From the NCBI GenBank assembly GCA_963767285.1, contig CAVYDJ010000003.1, positions 461,476-525,475 on the forward strand: a DNA stretch of 64,000 nt. Reading direction: 5' to 3'. This document shows positions 25,493-33,473 of the stretch, in pieces. The notes beneath the pieces were generated by a model. It did not search any database. It was not told the DNA's origin and was given only the letters and a program-made list of their open reading frames with translations. Source of the stretch: WHSW01 sp963767285. GTDB lineage: Bacteria > Actinomycetota > Thermoleophilia > Solirubrobacterales > 70-9. Both the position numbers and the translations under genes were made by a program. Numbering within the stretch: position 1 is the stretch's first letter; every line of letters begins with the position of its first letter.

Positions 25493-26458
25493 ATGGAGCG
25501 CCCGGATGTAAGCGTCGTCGTCCCGTCGCACGGGCGGCCACTTCGCGTCTGGTGGCTGCTGAACGCGCTCGAGGAGCAGACGCTGGACGCCGGGCGCTAC
25601 GAGGTCGTGCTCGTCCACGACTACGACGACCCGCGCTTCGTGGATCTGCTCGACCGCCATCCCCTCGCCGACGCTGGGCGGCTGCGGACGATCCGGCTCG
25701 ACGGATGCGGCCCCGCGCGCAAGCGAAACGTCGGCTGGCAGGAGGCCGGGGCCGACCTGATCGCCTTCACGGACGACGACTGCCGGCCCGACCCGGGCTG
25801 GCTCAGTGAGCTTCTGCGCGTCGCCGCCACAGCGCCGCAGGCCATCGTCCAGGGGACGACGCGACCGGATCCGCTCGAACGGGCCGTGATGGCCGCACCG
25901 CACTACCGGACCGTGCGGGTCGATCCACCGCACATCTTCGCGAACACCTGCAACATCGCCTATCCGCGCCCGCTGATCGAGCGCGTCGGCGGCTTCGACG
26001 AGTCGCTGCCGGCGGCGGCGGGCGAGGACACCGACCTGGCCGTGCGCGCGCGCGAGGCCGGGGCGGACATCGTCGCCGCGCCCGAGGCGATGGTCTTCCA
26101 CGCGGTCGAGGAGTACTCGCTGCCGGACGTGGTGCGGATGAACTGGCGCTGGCAGCACCTCGTCTACGTGATCGTCAAGCACCCGCAGCTGCGCTCCGAG
26201 CTCTTCGCGGGAGTGTTCTGGCGCAAGTCCCACGCCGAGCTCACCCTCGCCCTGGCGGGGCTCGCCCTCGCGCGGCGGCGGCCCCTGGCGCTCGCGCTGG
26301 CGATTCCCTATCTCCGCCGGCTTGTGCGCCGCCGGGGCCCGGGCCGGCGGGCCCGGCTGGCCAGCGCGCTCGAGGTGCCCGGCCAGCTCACGTCCGACCT
26401 CGCCGAGCTCGCGACGATGATCCGCGGCAGCATCCGCTACCGGACGCCAATGCTCTGA
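25493..26458 (+). CDS. Family 2 glycosyltransferase
   Basis: The protein has 321 residues from ATG 25493 (MERPDVSVVVPSHGRPLRV). It has a GT-A domain with EVVLVHDYDDPRF, GPARKRNVGWQEAGADLIAFTDDDCRPDPGWL (DDD metal site) and FANTCNIAYPRPLIERVGGFDESLP. GEDTDLAVRAREAGADI supplies the ED motif near the catalytic base. A basic C-terminal region with a hydrophobic stretch (ELTLALAGLALARRRPLALALAI) resembles that of the GT2 at 20214, suggesting a duplicated origin. The next gene starts on the last base of its stop (TGATG). Confidence 0.88.
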   Translation: MERPDVSVVVPSHGRPLRVWWLLNALEEQTLDAGRYEVVLVHDYDDPRFVDLLDRHPLADAGRLRTIRLDGCGPARKRNVGWQEAGADLIAFTDDDCRPDPGWLSELLRVAATAPQAIVQGTTRPDPLERAVMAAPHYRTVRVDPPHIFANTCNIAYPRPLIERVGGFDESLPAAAGEDTDLAVRAREAGADIVAAPEAMVFHAVEEYSLPDVVRMNWRWQHLVYVIVKHPQLRSELFAGVFWRKSHAELTLALAGLALARRRPLALALAIPYLRRLVRRRGPGRRARLASALEVPGQLTSDLAELATMIRGSIRYRTPML

Positions 26459-27552
26459 TGACGCCCTCGCTGCGGCCCGCGCTGCTGAACTTCGGCTACT
26501 GGCCCGAGGTCCGCCGCGGCAACGAGCGCCTGGTGCACGATCTCGCCACCGAGCTGGCCCGCCGCGGCGGCTCCCCGGCGATCCTGACCAGCCACCGCAA
26601 GCCGACGACGCGGGCGGTGGAGGACGGGGTGGAGGTCGTCCGCCGGTGGCGCCCGCCGGAGACGCCGCTGCGGTTGCGCCGGATCCAGCCCTACCTGACC
26701 CACGTGCCGTTCTCCTACCGCGAGCTCACCGCCGGCGGCTTCGACGTCGCCCATGCGTTCTTTCCCACCGACGCGCTCGCCGCGACCCGCTGGGGGGCCG
26801 CGACCGGGCGCCCGGCCGTCTTCACCATCACCGGGATCATCGGACGGGAGAACGTCTCCAACGTGCGCTTCCGAATGCGCATCATCCAGGCTGCCATCGG
26901 CGGCTCGGACGCGGTGGTGACGATCAGCCGTGCCGCCCGCGACGGCGTGTGGCGCTGGCTGGCGCTCGAACCGAGGGTCATCTACCCGGGCGTGGATCTC
27001 GCCCACTTCACCCCCGGCGAGCGCGCCGAGCGCCCGACGATCGCATGTGCCAGCGACGCCGGCGACGGGCGCAAGCGGGTCGACCTGCTCGTGCGCGCGT
27101 TCGCGCGCGTGCGTCGCGAGCGTCCCGATGCCGAGCTGCTGCTCATGCGTCCCGCCGGCGAGGCGCTCGCCCGCGAGCTCGAGGCGACCGCCGGCGTGCG
27201 CCTGCTCTCGGCCGCCTCCGACACGGCGCCCGAGATGCTGGGGAGCGCGACGGTCTCGGCGCTCTGCTCGCAGCGCGAGGCCTTCGGGCTGGTGCTCGTC
27301 GAGTCGCTTGCGTGCGGCACGCCGGTGGTGGCGGCCCGCGAGGGCGCCCTGCCCGAGATCGTCGATCGCCCGGAGGTCGGCCTGCTGTTCGACGGCGACG
27401 AGCGAGAGCTCGCGCGCGCGCTGCTCGAGGGCCTCGAGCTCGGCGCGGACCCGCTCACGGCGCAGGCCTGCCGCGACCGCGCGGAGGATTTCAGCAGCGA
27501 GGCCAGCGCCGCCGCCCACGAGGAGCTCTACCGCGAGCTGCTCTCTGTATGA
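26458..27552 (+). CDS. Family 4 glycosyltransferase (GT-B)
   Basis: The protein has 364 residues. The N-terminal domain (PALLNFGYWPEVRRGNERLVHDL) has the glycine-rich acceptor loop. The C-terminal donor domain has ACASDAGDGRKRVDLLVRAF, and the nucleotide-sugar binding EAFGLVLVESLACGTPVVAAREGALPEI, with the E(x7)E pair of GT4. It uses an NDP-sugar to extend a glycan. It is tightly packed with genes on both sides: a 1-base overlap upstream and a 4-base overlap downstream. Confidence 0.9.
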   Translation: MTPSLRPALLNFGYWPEVRRGNERLVHDLATELARRGGSPAILTSHRKPTTRAVEDGVEVVRRWRPPETPLRLRRIQPYLTHVPFSYRELTAGGFDVAHAFFPTDALAATRWGAATGRPAVFTITGIIGRENVSNVRFRMRIIQAAIGGSDAVVTISRAARDGVWRWLALEPRVIYPGVDLAHFTPGERAERPTIACASDAGDGRKRVDLLVRAFARVRRERPDAELLLMRPAGEALARELEATAGVRLLSAASDTAPEMLGSATVSALCSQREAFGLVLVESLACGTPVVAAREGALPEIVDRPEVGLLFDGDERELARALLEGLELGADPLTAQACRDRAEDFSSEASAAAHEELYRELLSV

Positions 27553-28328
27553 GGCCGGTCTATGAGGCACGGCGCCCGGTCTCGCTCGCCAAACAGGCGG
27601 CCGTTTACGCGTCCCGGCTCCGTCCCGCCCGCCGGCGCCCGGTCGCCGCGGGGCGCACCTCGTTCGTGATCTTCGCCCAGGGCCGGACCGGCAGCACGCT
27701 CCTCGTGGATCTCATGAACAGCCACGACGGCGTCTACTGCGACGACGAGATCCTCGGCTGGCCGGTGCGCTTTCCGGACGCCTGGGTGGACGCTCACCGC
27801 CGGCGCCATCCGGATCGGCACTACGGGTTCAAGGTGAAGCCGTACCAGCTGTCGGTCGACCAGCGGCTGGACCCGGGCGCGTGGCTTCGCCGGATGGACG
27901 CCCGCGGGTGGAAGCTGATCCATCTCCGCCGCAGGAACGTGCTTCGGCACGCCCTCTCGAACATCGTCGCCGAGCACGTCGGGTTCACGTTCCGTGGCGC
28001 CGGCCCGGCGGAGTCCGCGGGGCTCACCGTGGACGTCGACATGCTGCTCGGCGCGATGGCGGTCCGCGAAGAACAGGCGGAGGTCGAGCGCGCCGCGCTC
28101 GCGGGCCTCCCGCACGCCTCCGTCTGTTACGAGGACGACCTCCTCGACGCGGAACGCCACCAGGCGACGCTCGATCGCCTCTCCGACACCCTCGATCTTC
28201 CGCGCGCGCAAGCCCGGACGGAGGTTCGCCGCATCACGACCGACGACCTGCGCACGACGATCGCGAACTACGACGAGGTGGCAACCGCCGTCGGCTCGAG
28301 CCCGTGGGCCCCGTTGCTGGAGGAGTAG
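27549..28328 (+). CDS. Sulfotransferase (Stf0-like)
   Basis: The protein has 259 residues from ATG 27549 (ATGA overlap with the glycosyltransferase). FVIFAQGRTGSTLLVDLMNSHDGVYCDDEIL carries the phosphosulfate loop. KLIHLRRRNVLRHALSNIVAE is the 3'-phosphate region with Arg and Ser. PHASVCYEDDLLD is a typical later block. It resembles Stf0-type enzymes that sulfate trehalose or other sugars. The stop at 28328 directly abuts the stop of the convergent glycosyltransferase with no spacer. Confidence 0.82.
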   Translation: MRPVYEARRPVSLAKQAAVYASRLRPARRRPVAAGRTSFVIFAQGRTGSTLLVDLMNSHDGVYCDDEILGWPVRFPDAWVDAHRRRHPDRHYGFKVKPYQLSVDQRLDPGAWLRRMDARGWKLIHLRRRNVLRHALSNIVAEHVGFTFRGAGPAESAGLTVDVDMLLGAMAVREEQAEVERAALAGLPHASVCYEDDLLDAERHQATLDRLSDTLDLPRAQARTEVRRITTDDLRTTIANYDEVATAVGSSPWAPLLEE

Positions 28329-29498
28329 TCAGGCCGACGCGCGGATCAGCTCGGCCAGGCGCGCCGTCTCGCGGCGCAGGTCACCGTGCTCGATCACGTG
28401 GGCGCGCGCGGCCCGTCCCATCTCCACCCGGCGGTCGGCCGGCAGGTCGAGGAGCTCGGCGATCGCGCGTGCGAGCGCTTCGCCATCGCCGGGCGGGACC
28501 AGACGCCCGAACTCGTCGCGTACCAGCTCCGGCAGGCCGACCTCGTCGCTGGCGACCACCGGGACCTCCATCGACATCGCCTCCTTGACGACGACCGGCA
28601 TCGAGTCGCGGTCGCCGTTGGCGGCGACGACCGCCGGCATCGCCAGCAGGTCGGCGCGCTCGAGCTGCTCGCGGACCCCGTCCGGCGCCATGGCGCCCGC
28701 CAGCTCGATCCGGTGCGCCAGGCCGAGCCGGCCGATCTGCGCTTCCAGGGTGTCGCGCAGCTCGCCCTCGCCGACGATCGTCAGCCGGTCCAGCGGGCGC
28801 TCGGGCTCGAGTGCGGCCACGGCGTCGATCAGGTGCGCGAACCCCTTCTTCTCGACCAGCCGCCCGACCGCGACCACGTGCCGTCCGCCCGGGTAGGGCG
28901 TCGTGCGCCGGAAGGCCTCCGGGTCCACGCCCATCACGATCACGTGGATCCGCTCGGCGGCGGCGGGGCCGACCAGGGTCCGCAGGTAGCGGCGGTTGTA
29001 CTCGCAGCCGGTGGTCACGAAGGCGGCCCGCTCGAGCTTCTCGGGCAGGTTGGCCGGTGTCTCGAAGATCTCGTAGGCGTGGGCCGTGACGCTGTAGGGG
29101 ATCGCCATGATCCGCGACAGCCGCATCGTGTCGAGCGCGGCGCCGGCGGCGAAGTGCACGTGCATGTGCGAGACCCCGGCCCGCCGCAGCCTCCGTGCGC
29201 GCAGCGCCAGGGCCCGCAGGTGCCGGACGGGCTCCTCGCCGGCCCAGGCGTCCTGCATCGCGCGGTCGCGGGCGACGGCGCGCGGGTGGCGCAGCGCCAG
29301 CTCGGCCAGCGCGTCGGGCTTGCGGGCCAGCGGGTCCTCGTCGAGGTAGGCGACCGGGTGCGCCGACGGCGCGCCATCGCGCGGGCGCGTGGTCGCCTCG
29401 ACCAGCAGCGGATGGCCGAGCCGGACGAGCTCGTCGATCTCGTTGGTGACGAAGGTTTCGGAGCGGACCGGGAATCGATCCGTGAGGACGGCGAGCAC
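28329..29498 (-). CDS. Family 4 glycosyltransferase (GT-B)
   Basis: The protein has 389 residues with a GTG start at 29498. LAVLTDRFPVRSETFVTNEIDELVRLGH is the N-terminal block of the colanic-acid/WcaL-like GT4 group. HMHVHFAAGAALDTMRLSRI, YSVTAHAYEIF and VVAVGRLVEKKGFAHLIDAV follow. The donor site is DSMPVVVKEAMSMEVPVVASDEVGLPELV. It closes the first glycan region and is separated from the peptide ABC system by 55 bp, both on the minus strand. Confidence 0.92.
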   Translation of the reverse strand: MLAVLTDRFPVRSETFVTNEIDELVRLGHPLLVEATTRPRDGAPSAHPVAYLDEDPLARKPDALAELALRHPRAVARDRAMQDAWAGEEPVRHLRALALRARRLRRAGVSHMHVHFAAGAALDTMRLSRIMAIPYSVTAHAYEIFETPANLPEKLERAAFVTTGCEYNRRYLRTLVGPAAAERIHVIVMGVDPEAFRRTTPYPGGRHVVAVGRLVEKKGFAHLIDAVAALEPERPLDRLTIVGEGELRDTLEAQIGRLGLAHRIELAGAMAPDGVREQLERADLLAMPAVVAANGDRDSMPVVVKEAMSMEVPVVASDEVGLPELVRDEFGRLVPPGDGEALARAIAELLDLPADRRVEMGRAARAHVIEHGDLRRETARLAELIRASA

Positions 29499-29553
29499 GC
29501 GGGCGGATTATCGGCAATCGGACCGACGAGCCGGCGAACGACCGGCCGAAGGG

Positions 29554-30540
29554 CTACGCGGACGCCCTGGCGTCCGTCCTCACCCGCGGGTCGAGGTAGG
29601 CATAGGCGATGTCGATCAGCGCGTTGACGATCACCACGAGGAAGGCGCCCAGCATCGTGATCGCCAGCAGCGGCGGCAGATCGAGCGTCGCGACCGCGTT
29701 AGCCGCGTACTGACCGACCCCGTGGAGGTCGAAGACGGTCTCGACCAGGATTGCGCCGCCCCCGAGCACCGCGACGACGTCGAGGCCCCAGATCGTGACC
29801 ACCGGGATCAGCGAGGCTCGCAACACATGACGGAGCATCACCTGGCGCTCGGGGACACCCTTAGCCCGCGCGGTGCGGACGAAGTCCTCGTCCATCGTCT
29901 GCAGCACGCTCGCCCGCACGACCCGGGAGTAGACACCGATGAACCCGAGCGAGAGCACGGCCCAGGGCAGGATCAGGTGATGAACCCATTCGAGAGGATC
30001 GGCGGCCAGCGCGACGTAGCCAGCGTTCGGAAACAGCTCGAAGCCGAGCGCCTGTGAGAGCTCGAAGCCGAGGTAGCGGCTCGCCAGCGCACCGATCCAG
30101 AACGCCGGCAGCGATACGGCCGCCAGCGCGACCACCGTCGCGACACGGTCGCCGCCCCGCCCGGCGCGGCTGGCGCCGTAGAGCCCGAGCGCGATCCCGG
30201 CCGCCATCCAGATCAGGGCCGCCCCGACCGCCAGCGACAGGGTTCGGGGGATGCCTTTCCCGATCTCTTCGAGGACGTCGAGCCCGGTGAAGTAGCTGTC
30301 CAGGTCGCCCGTCAACAGCTTGCGCATGGTCACCGTGTATTGCGCGGGCAGCGGTTCGTCGAATCCCCACTCGGCCTCAATCGCGGCGATCTGCGCCGGG
30401 GTCGCGTTCTTGCCGGCCATCCGGGCGGCCGGATCCCCGTTCGGGATCACGTTGAAGATCAGGAACGTGATCACCGAGACAGCGAACAGGACGACGGTCA
30501 TCGCGGCGAGCCGGCGGATCACGTAGCTGCCCAGACTCAC
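29554..30540 (-). CDS. ABC transporter permease, oligopeptide DppB/OppB type
   Basis: The protein has 328 residues from GTG 30540 (MSLGSYVIRRLAAMTVVLFAVSVITFLIF). This N-terminus with IRR and the first helix is typical of DppB. Six membrane segments are visible. The EAA coupling loop is RVVRASVLQTMDEDFVRTARAKGVPERQVMLRHVLR, with GAILVETVF before the last segments. The start overlaps the stop of the DppC-type gene by four bases (GTGA). No ATPase gene lies in this window, so the importer must use ATPases coded elsewhere. Confidence 0.92.
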   Translation of the reverse strand: MSLGSYVIRRLAAMTVVLFAVSVITFLIFNVIPNGDPAARMAGKNATPAQIAAIEAEWGFDEPLPAQYTVTMRKLLTGDLDSYFTGLDVLEEIGKGIPRTLSLAVGAALIWMAAGIALGLYGASRAGRGGDRVATVVALAAVSLPAFWIGALASRYLGFELSQALGFELFPNAGYVALAADPLEWVHHLILPWAVLSLGFIGVYSRVVRASVLQTMDEDFVRTARAKGVPERQVMLRHVLRASLIPVVTIWGLDVVAVLGGGAILVETVFDLHGVGQYAANAVATLDLPPLLAITMLGAFLVVIVNALIDIAYAYLDPRVRTDARASA

Positions 30541-31487
30541 TCGCGCGCCCCCGAGACCACCGCCGGGTAAAGGGGCGCGCGGCGCGTGCCCGGGATCCCG
30601 TCGACGAACAGGTTCAGAGCGAGCACCGTGAGGACCAGAATCGCGCCGGGCGCGATCGCCAGCGCGGGCGCCGTCGCGAGGCGCTCGATGCCGTCGGCGA
30701 TCATCGTCCCCCACGACGGGGTGGGCGCCTGCACGCCGGCGCCGAGGAAGGAGATCGCCGCCTCGAGCAGGATCGCGTTGGCGACGAGCAGCGGAAAGAA
30801 GGTGAGCACGGTTTGGGCGAGGTTGGGGAGGATCTCGCTGCGCATCAGCCGCCATGGGCCCATCCCCGCCCCGACGGCCGCGAGGACGAACTCCCGCTCC
30901 CGCAGCGACAGCACCTCGCCGCGGATCGGACGGGCGAGGTACGGCACGAAGACGATCGAGATCACGAGCACCGGGATCAGCAGGCTGCCGCCCTCGATCG
31001 CCGGCAACGGGCCGACCTTGATCCCGTCCTGCGCGAGCGCTGCCCCGAGCGCGATCGCGAGCAGAATCACGGGAAACGCCCAGAGGATCTCGAGCGCTCG
31101 GGAGATCACGCCGTCGGTCCAGCCGCGGCGGAGCCCGGCCGCGACGCCGAGCATCACCGCCAGGATGGTCGTGATCAGGGCGGCTCCGAACCCGATCAGC
31201 AGTGAGTTGCGGCCGCCGTAGAGCAGCCGCACCATCACGTCGCGGCCGTTCTCGTCGGCGCCGAGGAAGAACCGGGACTGCCACGTCGGCCCGATCGGCA
31301 CCCCGTCGAGAGCGACGACGTCGACGCGTTCGCCGTCGACCACGACCGTGTCCGTGAGGTGATTTCGCTCGGGGGTGGTGTGGGCTACGTGCTTGGCCCA
31401 GAGCGGCGCCGCGGCGCACGCGACGACCACGAGCAGGAAGACGAGACCGGACCCGAGCGCGAGCTTGTCTCGCGGTAGCCGGGCCAC
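30537..31487 (-). CDS. ABC transporter permease, oligopeptide DppC/OppC type
   Basis: The protein has 316 residues with a GTG start. An N-terminal helix (LALGSGLVFLLVVVACAAAPLWA) is followed by a ~60-residue external loop ending FFLGADENGRDVMVRLLYGGRNSLLIGFGAA, the standard DppC block. The coupling loop is LREREFVLAAVGAGMGPWRLMRSEILPNL. AISFLGAGVQAPTPSWGTMIADG is the other family signature. It pairs with the DppB-type protein downstream and the lipoprotein upstream, 22 bp apart. Confidence 0.92.
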   Translation of the reverse strand: MARLPRDKLALGSGLVFLLVVVACAAAPLWAKHVAHTTPERNHLTDTVVVDGERVDVVALDGVPIGPTWQSRFFLGADENGRDVMVRLLYGGRNSLLIGFGAALITTILAVMLGVAAGLRRGWTDGVISRALEILWAFPVILLAIALGAALAQDGIKVGPLPAIEGGSLLIPVLVISIVFVPYLARPIRGEVLSLREREFVLAAVGAGMGPWRLMRSEILPNLAQTVLTFFPLLVANAILLEAAISFLGAGVQAPTPSWGTMIADGIERLATAPALAIAPGAILVLTVLALNLFVDGIPGTRRAPLYPAVVSGARE

Positions 31488-31509
31488 GCTCGCGTCTAGA
31501 CGGCGCCGC

Positions 31510-33168
31510 TCACTCGGCGAGGCAGAAGCTCGCCAGATCGTGGCCGTAGACGGGGTGCGTCTGAGCGCAGTCGGGGTCCAGGCGCTCGGAGATCAGCGTC
31601 GTCTTGGCGGGATGCCCGATCGGGATCGCGTAGGCGGCCTCGACGATCTCGTGGTCGACGTCCGCCCACTGGCCGGCGACGGCGGTCGTGTCGGGTTCAG
31701 CCTTCAGCCCGTCGATCGTCGCGGTCAGCTCGGGATCGTCGACGCGCGAGAAGTTGACGTTGTTCTCGTCGGTGAGCAGCGATCCCGAGAACGTCTGCAG
31801 GTAGTTCGCCGGATGTGGAAAGTCCTGCGCGAAGTCGATCACCCCCGCCTGGGCGTGGGTCTCGACGTTGCCGATCGTCGGGATGTAGATCGAGAAGTCG
31901 AGCAGCTTCGGCCTCGCGTCGAGGCCGACCTGGCTCAGCTGGTCGGCGATCGCCTCGGTGGCCTTCTGCGAAGGGCCCGTTGACGGTCCCCAGACCGTCA
32001 CCGGCTCGCCCTCCGCGGCGGCCTCCGAGATCAGCTGGCGGGCGCGGTCGAGGTCCGGCGGTTCGTTGGGGTCGCCGTACGGACAGGGATCGAACATCTC
32101 GTATCCGGGCACGACCGGCGCCAGGATGTTGCAACTCGGTTCCATCAGACCCCCGTACAGACGTACGAGGCCCGGCTTGTCGAGGGCGTAGGCGGCGGCC
32201 TGGCGAACCCGCTCGTCATCGAACGGCGTCTCCTGGGCGTTCAGGAACACGTACGAGATCGCGCCGTTCGGATCCTCACTGAACCGGTCGCCGGACTCTT
32301 CACGAACCGTTGCGAGCAGGTCGGGTGGGGGTGGATCCTGCATGTAGTCGAGGTCGCCGCTGAGCACATCCTCCGCCTGTGTGGACAGGTTCGGCTCGAT
32401 CCGCACCGTGATCCGATCGAGATTTCCGGTTGGCAGATCCGGGATCTCGAGCGCGGCGAAGTCACTGTTCCTCTCGAGCACGAACTGCCGGTTGGGGTCT
32501 GACTCGGTGATCGCGTACGGCCCGACTCCGGCCGGTGGATCCTTGGTCAGGTCCTCGAACGGCGTCTGCGGCGAGACGAGACCCGCGAAGTTGGTGGCGA
32601 GGGCATTCGAGAAGGTGGCGTCCGGGGCGACCAGCTCGATCGTGATCTCTCCGGTCTGGTCGTCCGTTGTGATTCCCTCGATGTCTGTTTCCGGATCGCC
32701 GCCCTCCACGTACTCCTGCGCGCCGGCGACCCCGAGGAAGAACCCGGATCCGCCCGAGTGCAGGTTGAGCACGCGCTGGATGGTGTGCTCGAAGTCGCTC
32801 GCTCTGACGGGCGTCCCGTCCGAGTAGGTGAGCCCCTCGCGCAGGGTCAGGGAGTAGGTCATGCCGTCGGACGAGATCGACGGCAGGTCGGTGGCGACGC
32901 CCGGGATCAGCTCGGCGCCCGCCGCACCCTCATCGCGGCTGTAGGTGAGCAACGGTGTGTACACCGCTGCCATCGGCTCCCAGCCGATCAGTGTGTAGGA
33001 CAGTGCCGGGTCGAGCGCGTCGGGCTGTGCGGAGACCGAGATCTCGATCTCCCCTCCCTCCGCCGGATCGTATTCACCGTCACCGCAACCCGAACCCACG
33101 GCCGCGCCGGCGATCATCACCGCCGATAGCGCCCGCGTGAGTCCGCTCCACTGCACCCGTGAGTCCAC
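31510..33168 (-). CDS. ABC transporter substrate-binding lipoprotein, oligopeptide type (SBP family 5)
   Basis: The protein has 552 residues. The signal peptide ends in a lipobox (AAVGSGC), so the mature protein starts at Cys and is lipid-anchored. PDALDPALSY, TYSLTLREGLTYSDGTPVRASDFEHTIQRV and the C-terminal PIGHPAKTTLIS region follow family 5. It would catch peptides or another extended solute and hand it to the permeases. The GTG at 33168 overlaps the -10-like sequence, so the GTG at 33156 (MQWSGLTRAL) may be the true start. Confidence 0.92.
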   Translation of the reverse strand: MDSRVQWSGLTRALSAVMIAGAAVGSGCGDGEYDPAEGGEIEISVSAQPDALDPALSYTLIGWEPMAAVYTPLLTYSRDEGAAGAELIPGVATDLPSISSDGMTYSLTLREGLTYSDGTPVRASDFEHTIQRVLNLHSGGSGFFLGVAGAQEYVEGGDPETDIEGITTDDQTGEITIELVAPDATFSNALATNFAGLVSPQTPFEDLTKDPPAGVGPYAITESDPNRQFVLERNSDFAALEIPDLPTGNLDRITVRIEPNLSTQAEDVLSGDLDYMQDPPPPDLLATVREESGDRFSEDPNGAISYVFLNAQETPFDDERVRQAAAYALDKPGLVRLYGGLMEPSCNILAPVVPGYEMFDPCPYGDPNEPPDLDRARQLISEAAAEGEPVTVWGPSTGPSQKATEAIADQLSQVGLDARPKLLDFSIYIPTIGNVETHAQAGVIDFAQDFPHPANYLQTFSGSLLTDENNVNFSRVDDPELTATIDGLKAEPDTTAVAGQWADVDHEIVEAAYAIPIGHPAKTTLISERLDPDCAQTHPVYGHDLASFCLAE

Positions 33169-33193
33169 TCTATAGCCCGCCTTGAGATGTCAA
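33167..33193 (-). promoter_or_regulatory. Possible promoter of the peptide transport operon
   Basis: On the minus strand there is a perfect -35 TTGACA (33188-33193), and TATAGAGT (-10-like, TATAGA or TAGAGT, 33167-33174) 13 to 15 bp further. The spacing is short. The -10 overlaps the annotated GTG, so this promoter implies initiation from the downstream GTG at 33156 on a leaderless or nearly leaderless mRNA. Confidence 0.3.
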
Positions 33194-33204
33194 GTCAGCT
33201 TTGC

Positions 33205-33390
33205 TCACTGTGGGCTTTCGCTCCGAACACTTGCAGTGGACTTACGGCGGGCGGTCAGCTCGCTCAGCGCCAGGGCCAGCAGGGCGCGCTCCGCGGGCGT
33301 CAGCCTCTGCGGCTGATCCGCCAACCGCCAAAGACCGGCGAGCCCTCGCTCTGAGATCAGCGGCGCATCCTGGCCGCCTTCGCACGTCAC
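33205..33390 (-). CDS. Hypothetical small protein (61 residues), doubtful
   Basis: A GTG-started frame lies in the 305-bp gap between the lipoprotein and regulator genes. The middle part GLAGLWRLADQPQRLTPAERALLALALSEL forms plausible amphipathic helices with an LTPAE turn. There is no ribosome site and no recognisable family. It may be a small helical protein or chance coding in GC-rich DNA. The rest of the gap holds the transport promoter on one side and the regulator promoter region on the other. Confidence 0.3.
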   Translation of the reverse strand: MTCEGGQDAPLISERGLAGLWRLADQPQRLTPAERALLALALSELTARRKSTASVRSESPQ

Positions 33391-33457
33391 GCCGCGAACT
33401 TACGCGCGCTGAGCCCGAACGTCATCCTCAATCGCGGCCATATCCGCCGCGGGGCCC

Positions 33458-33463
33458 GATAAT
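33458..33463 (+). promoter_or_regulatory. Possible -10 element of the LuxR-type regulator gene
   Basis: GATAAT lies 10 bp upstream of the ATG at 33474, where no Shine-Dalgarno is present. This is the spacing expected for a leaderless or near-leaderless transcript. There is no clear -35. Confidence 0.25.
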
Positions 33464-33473
33464 CCCCCGCGAA

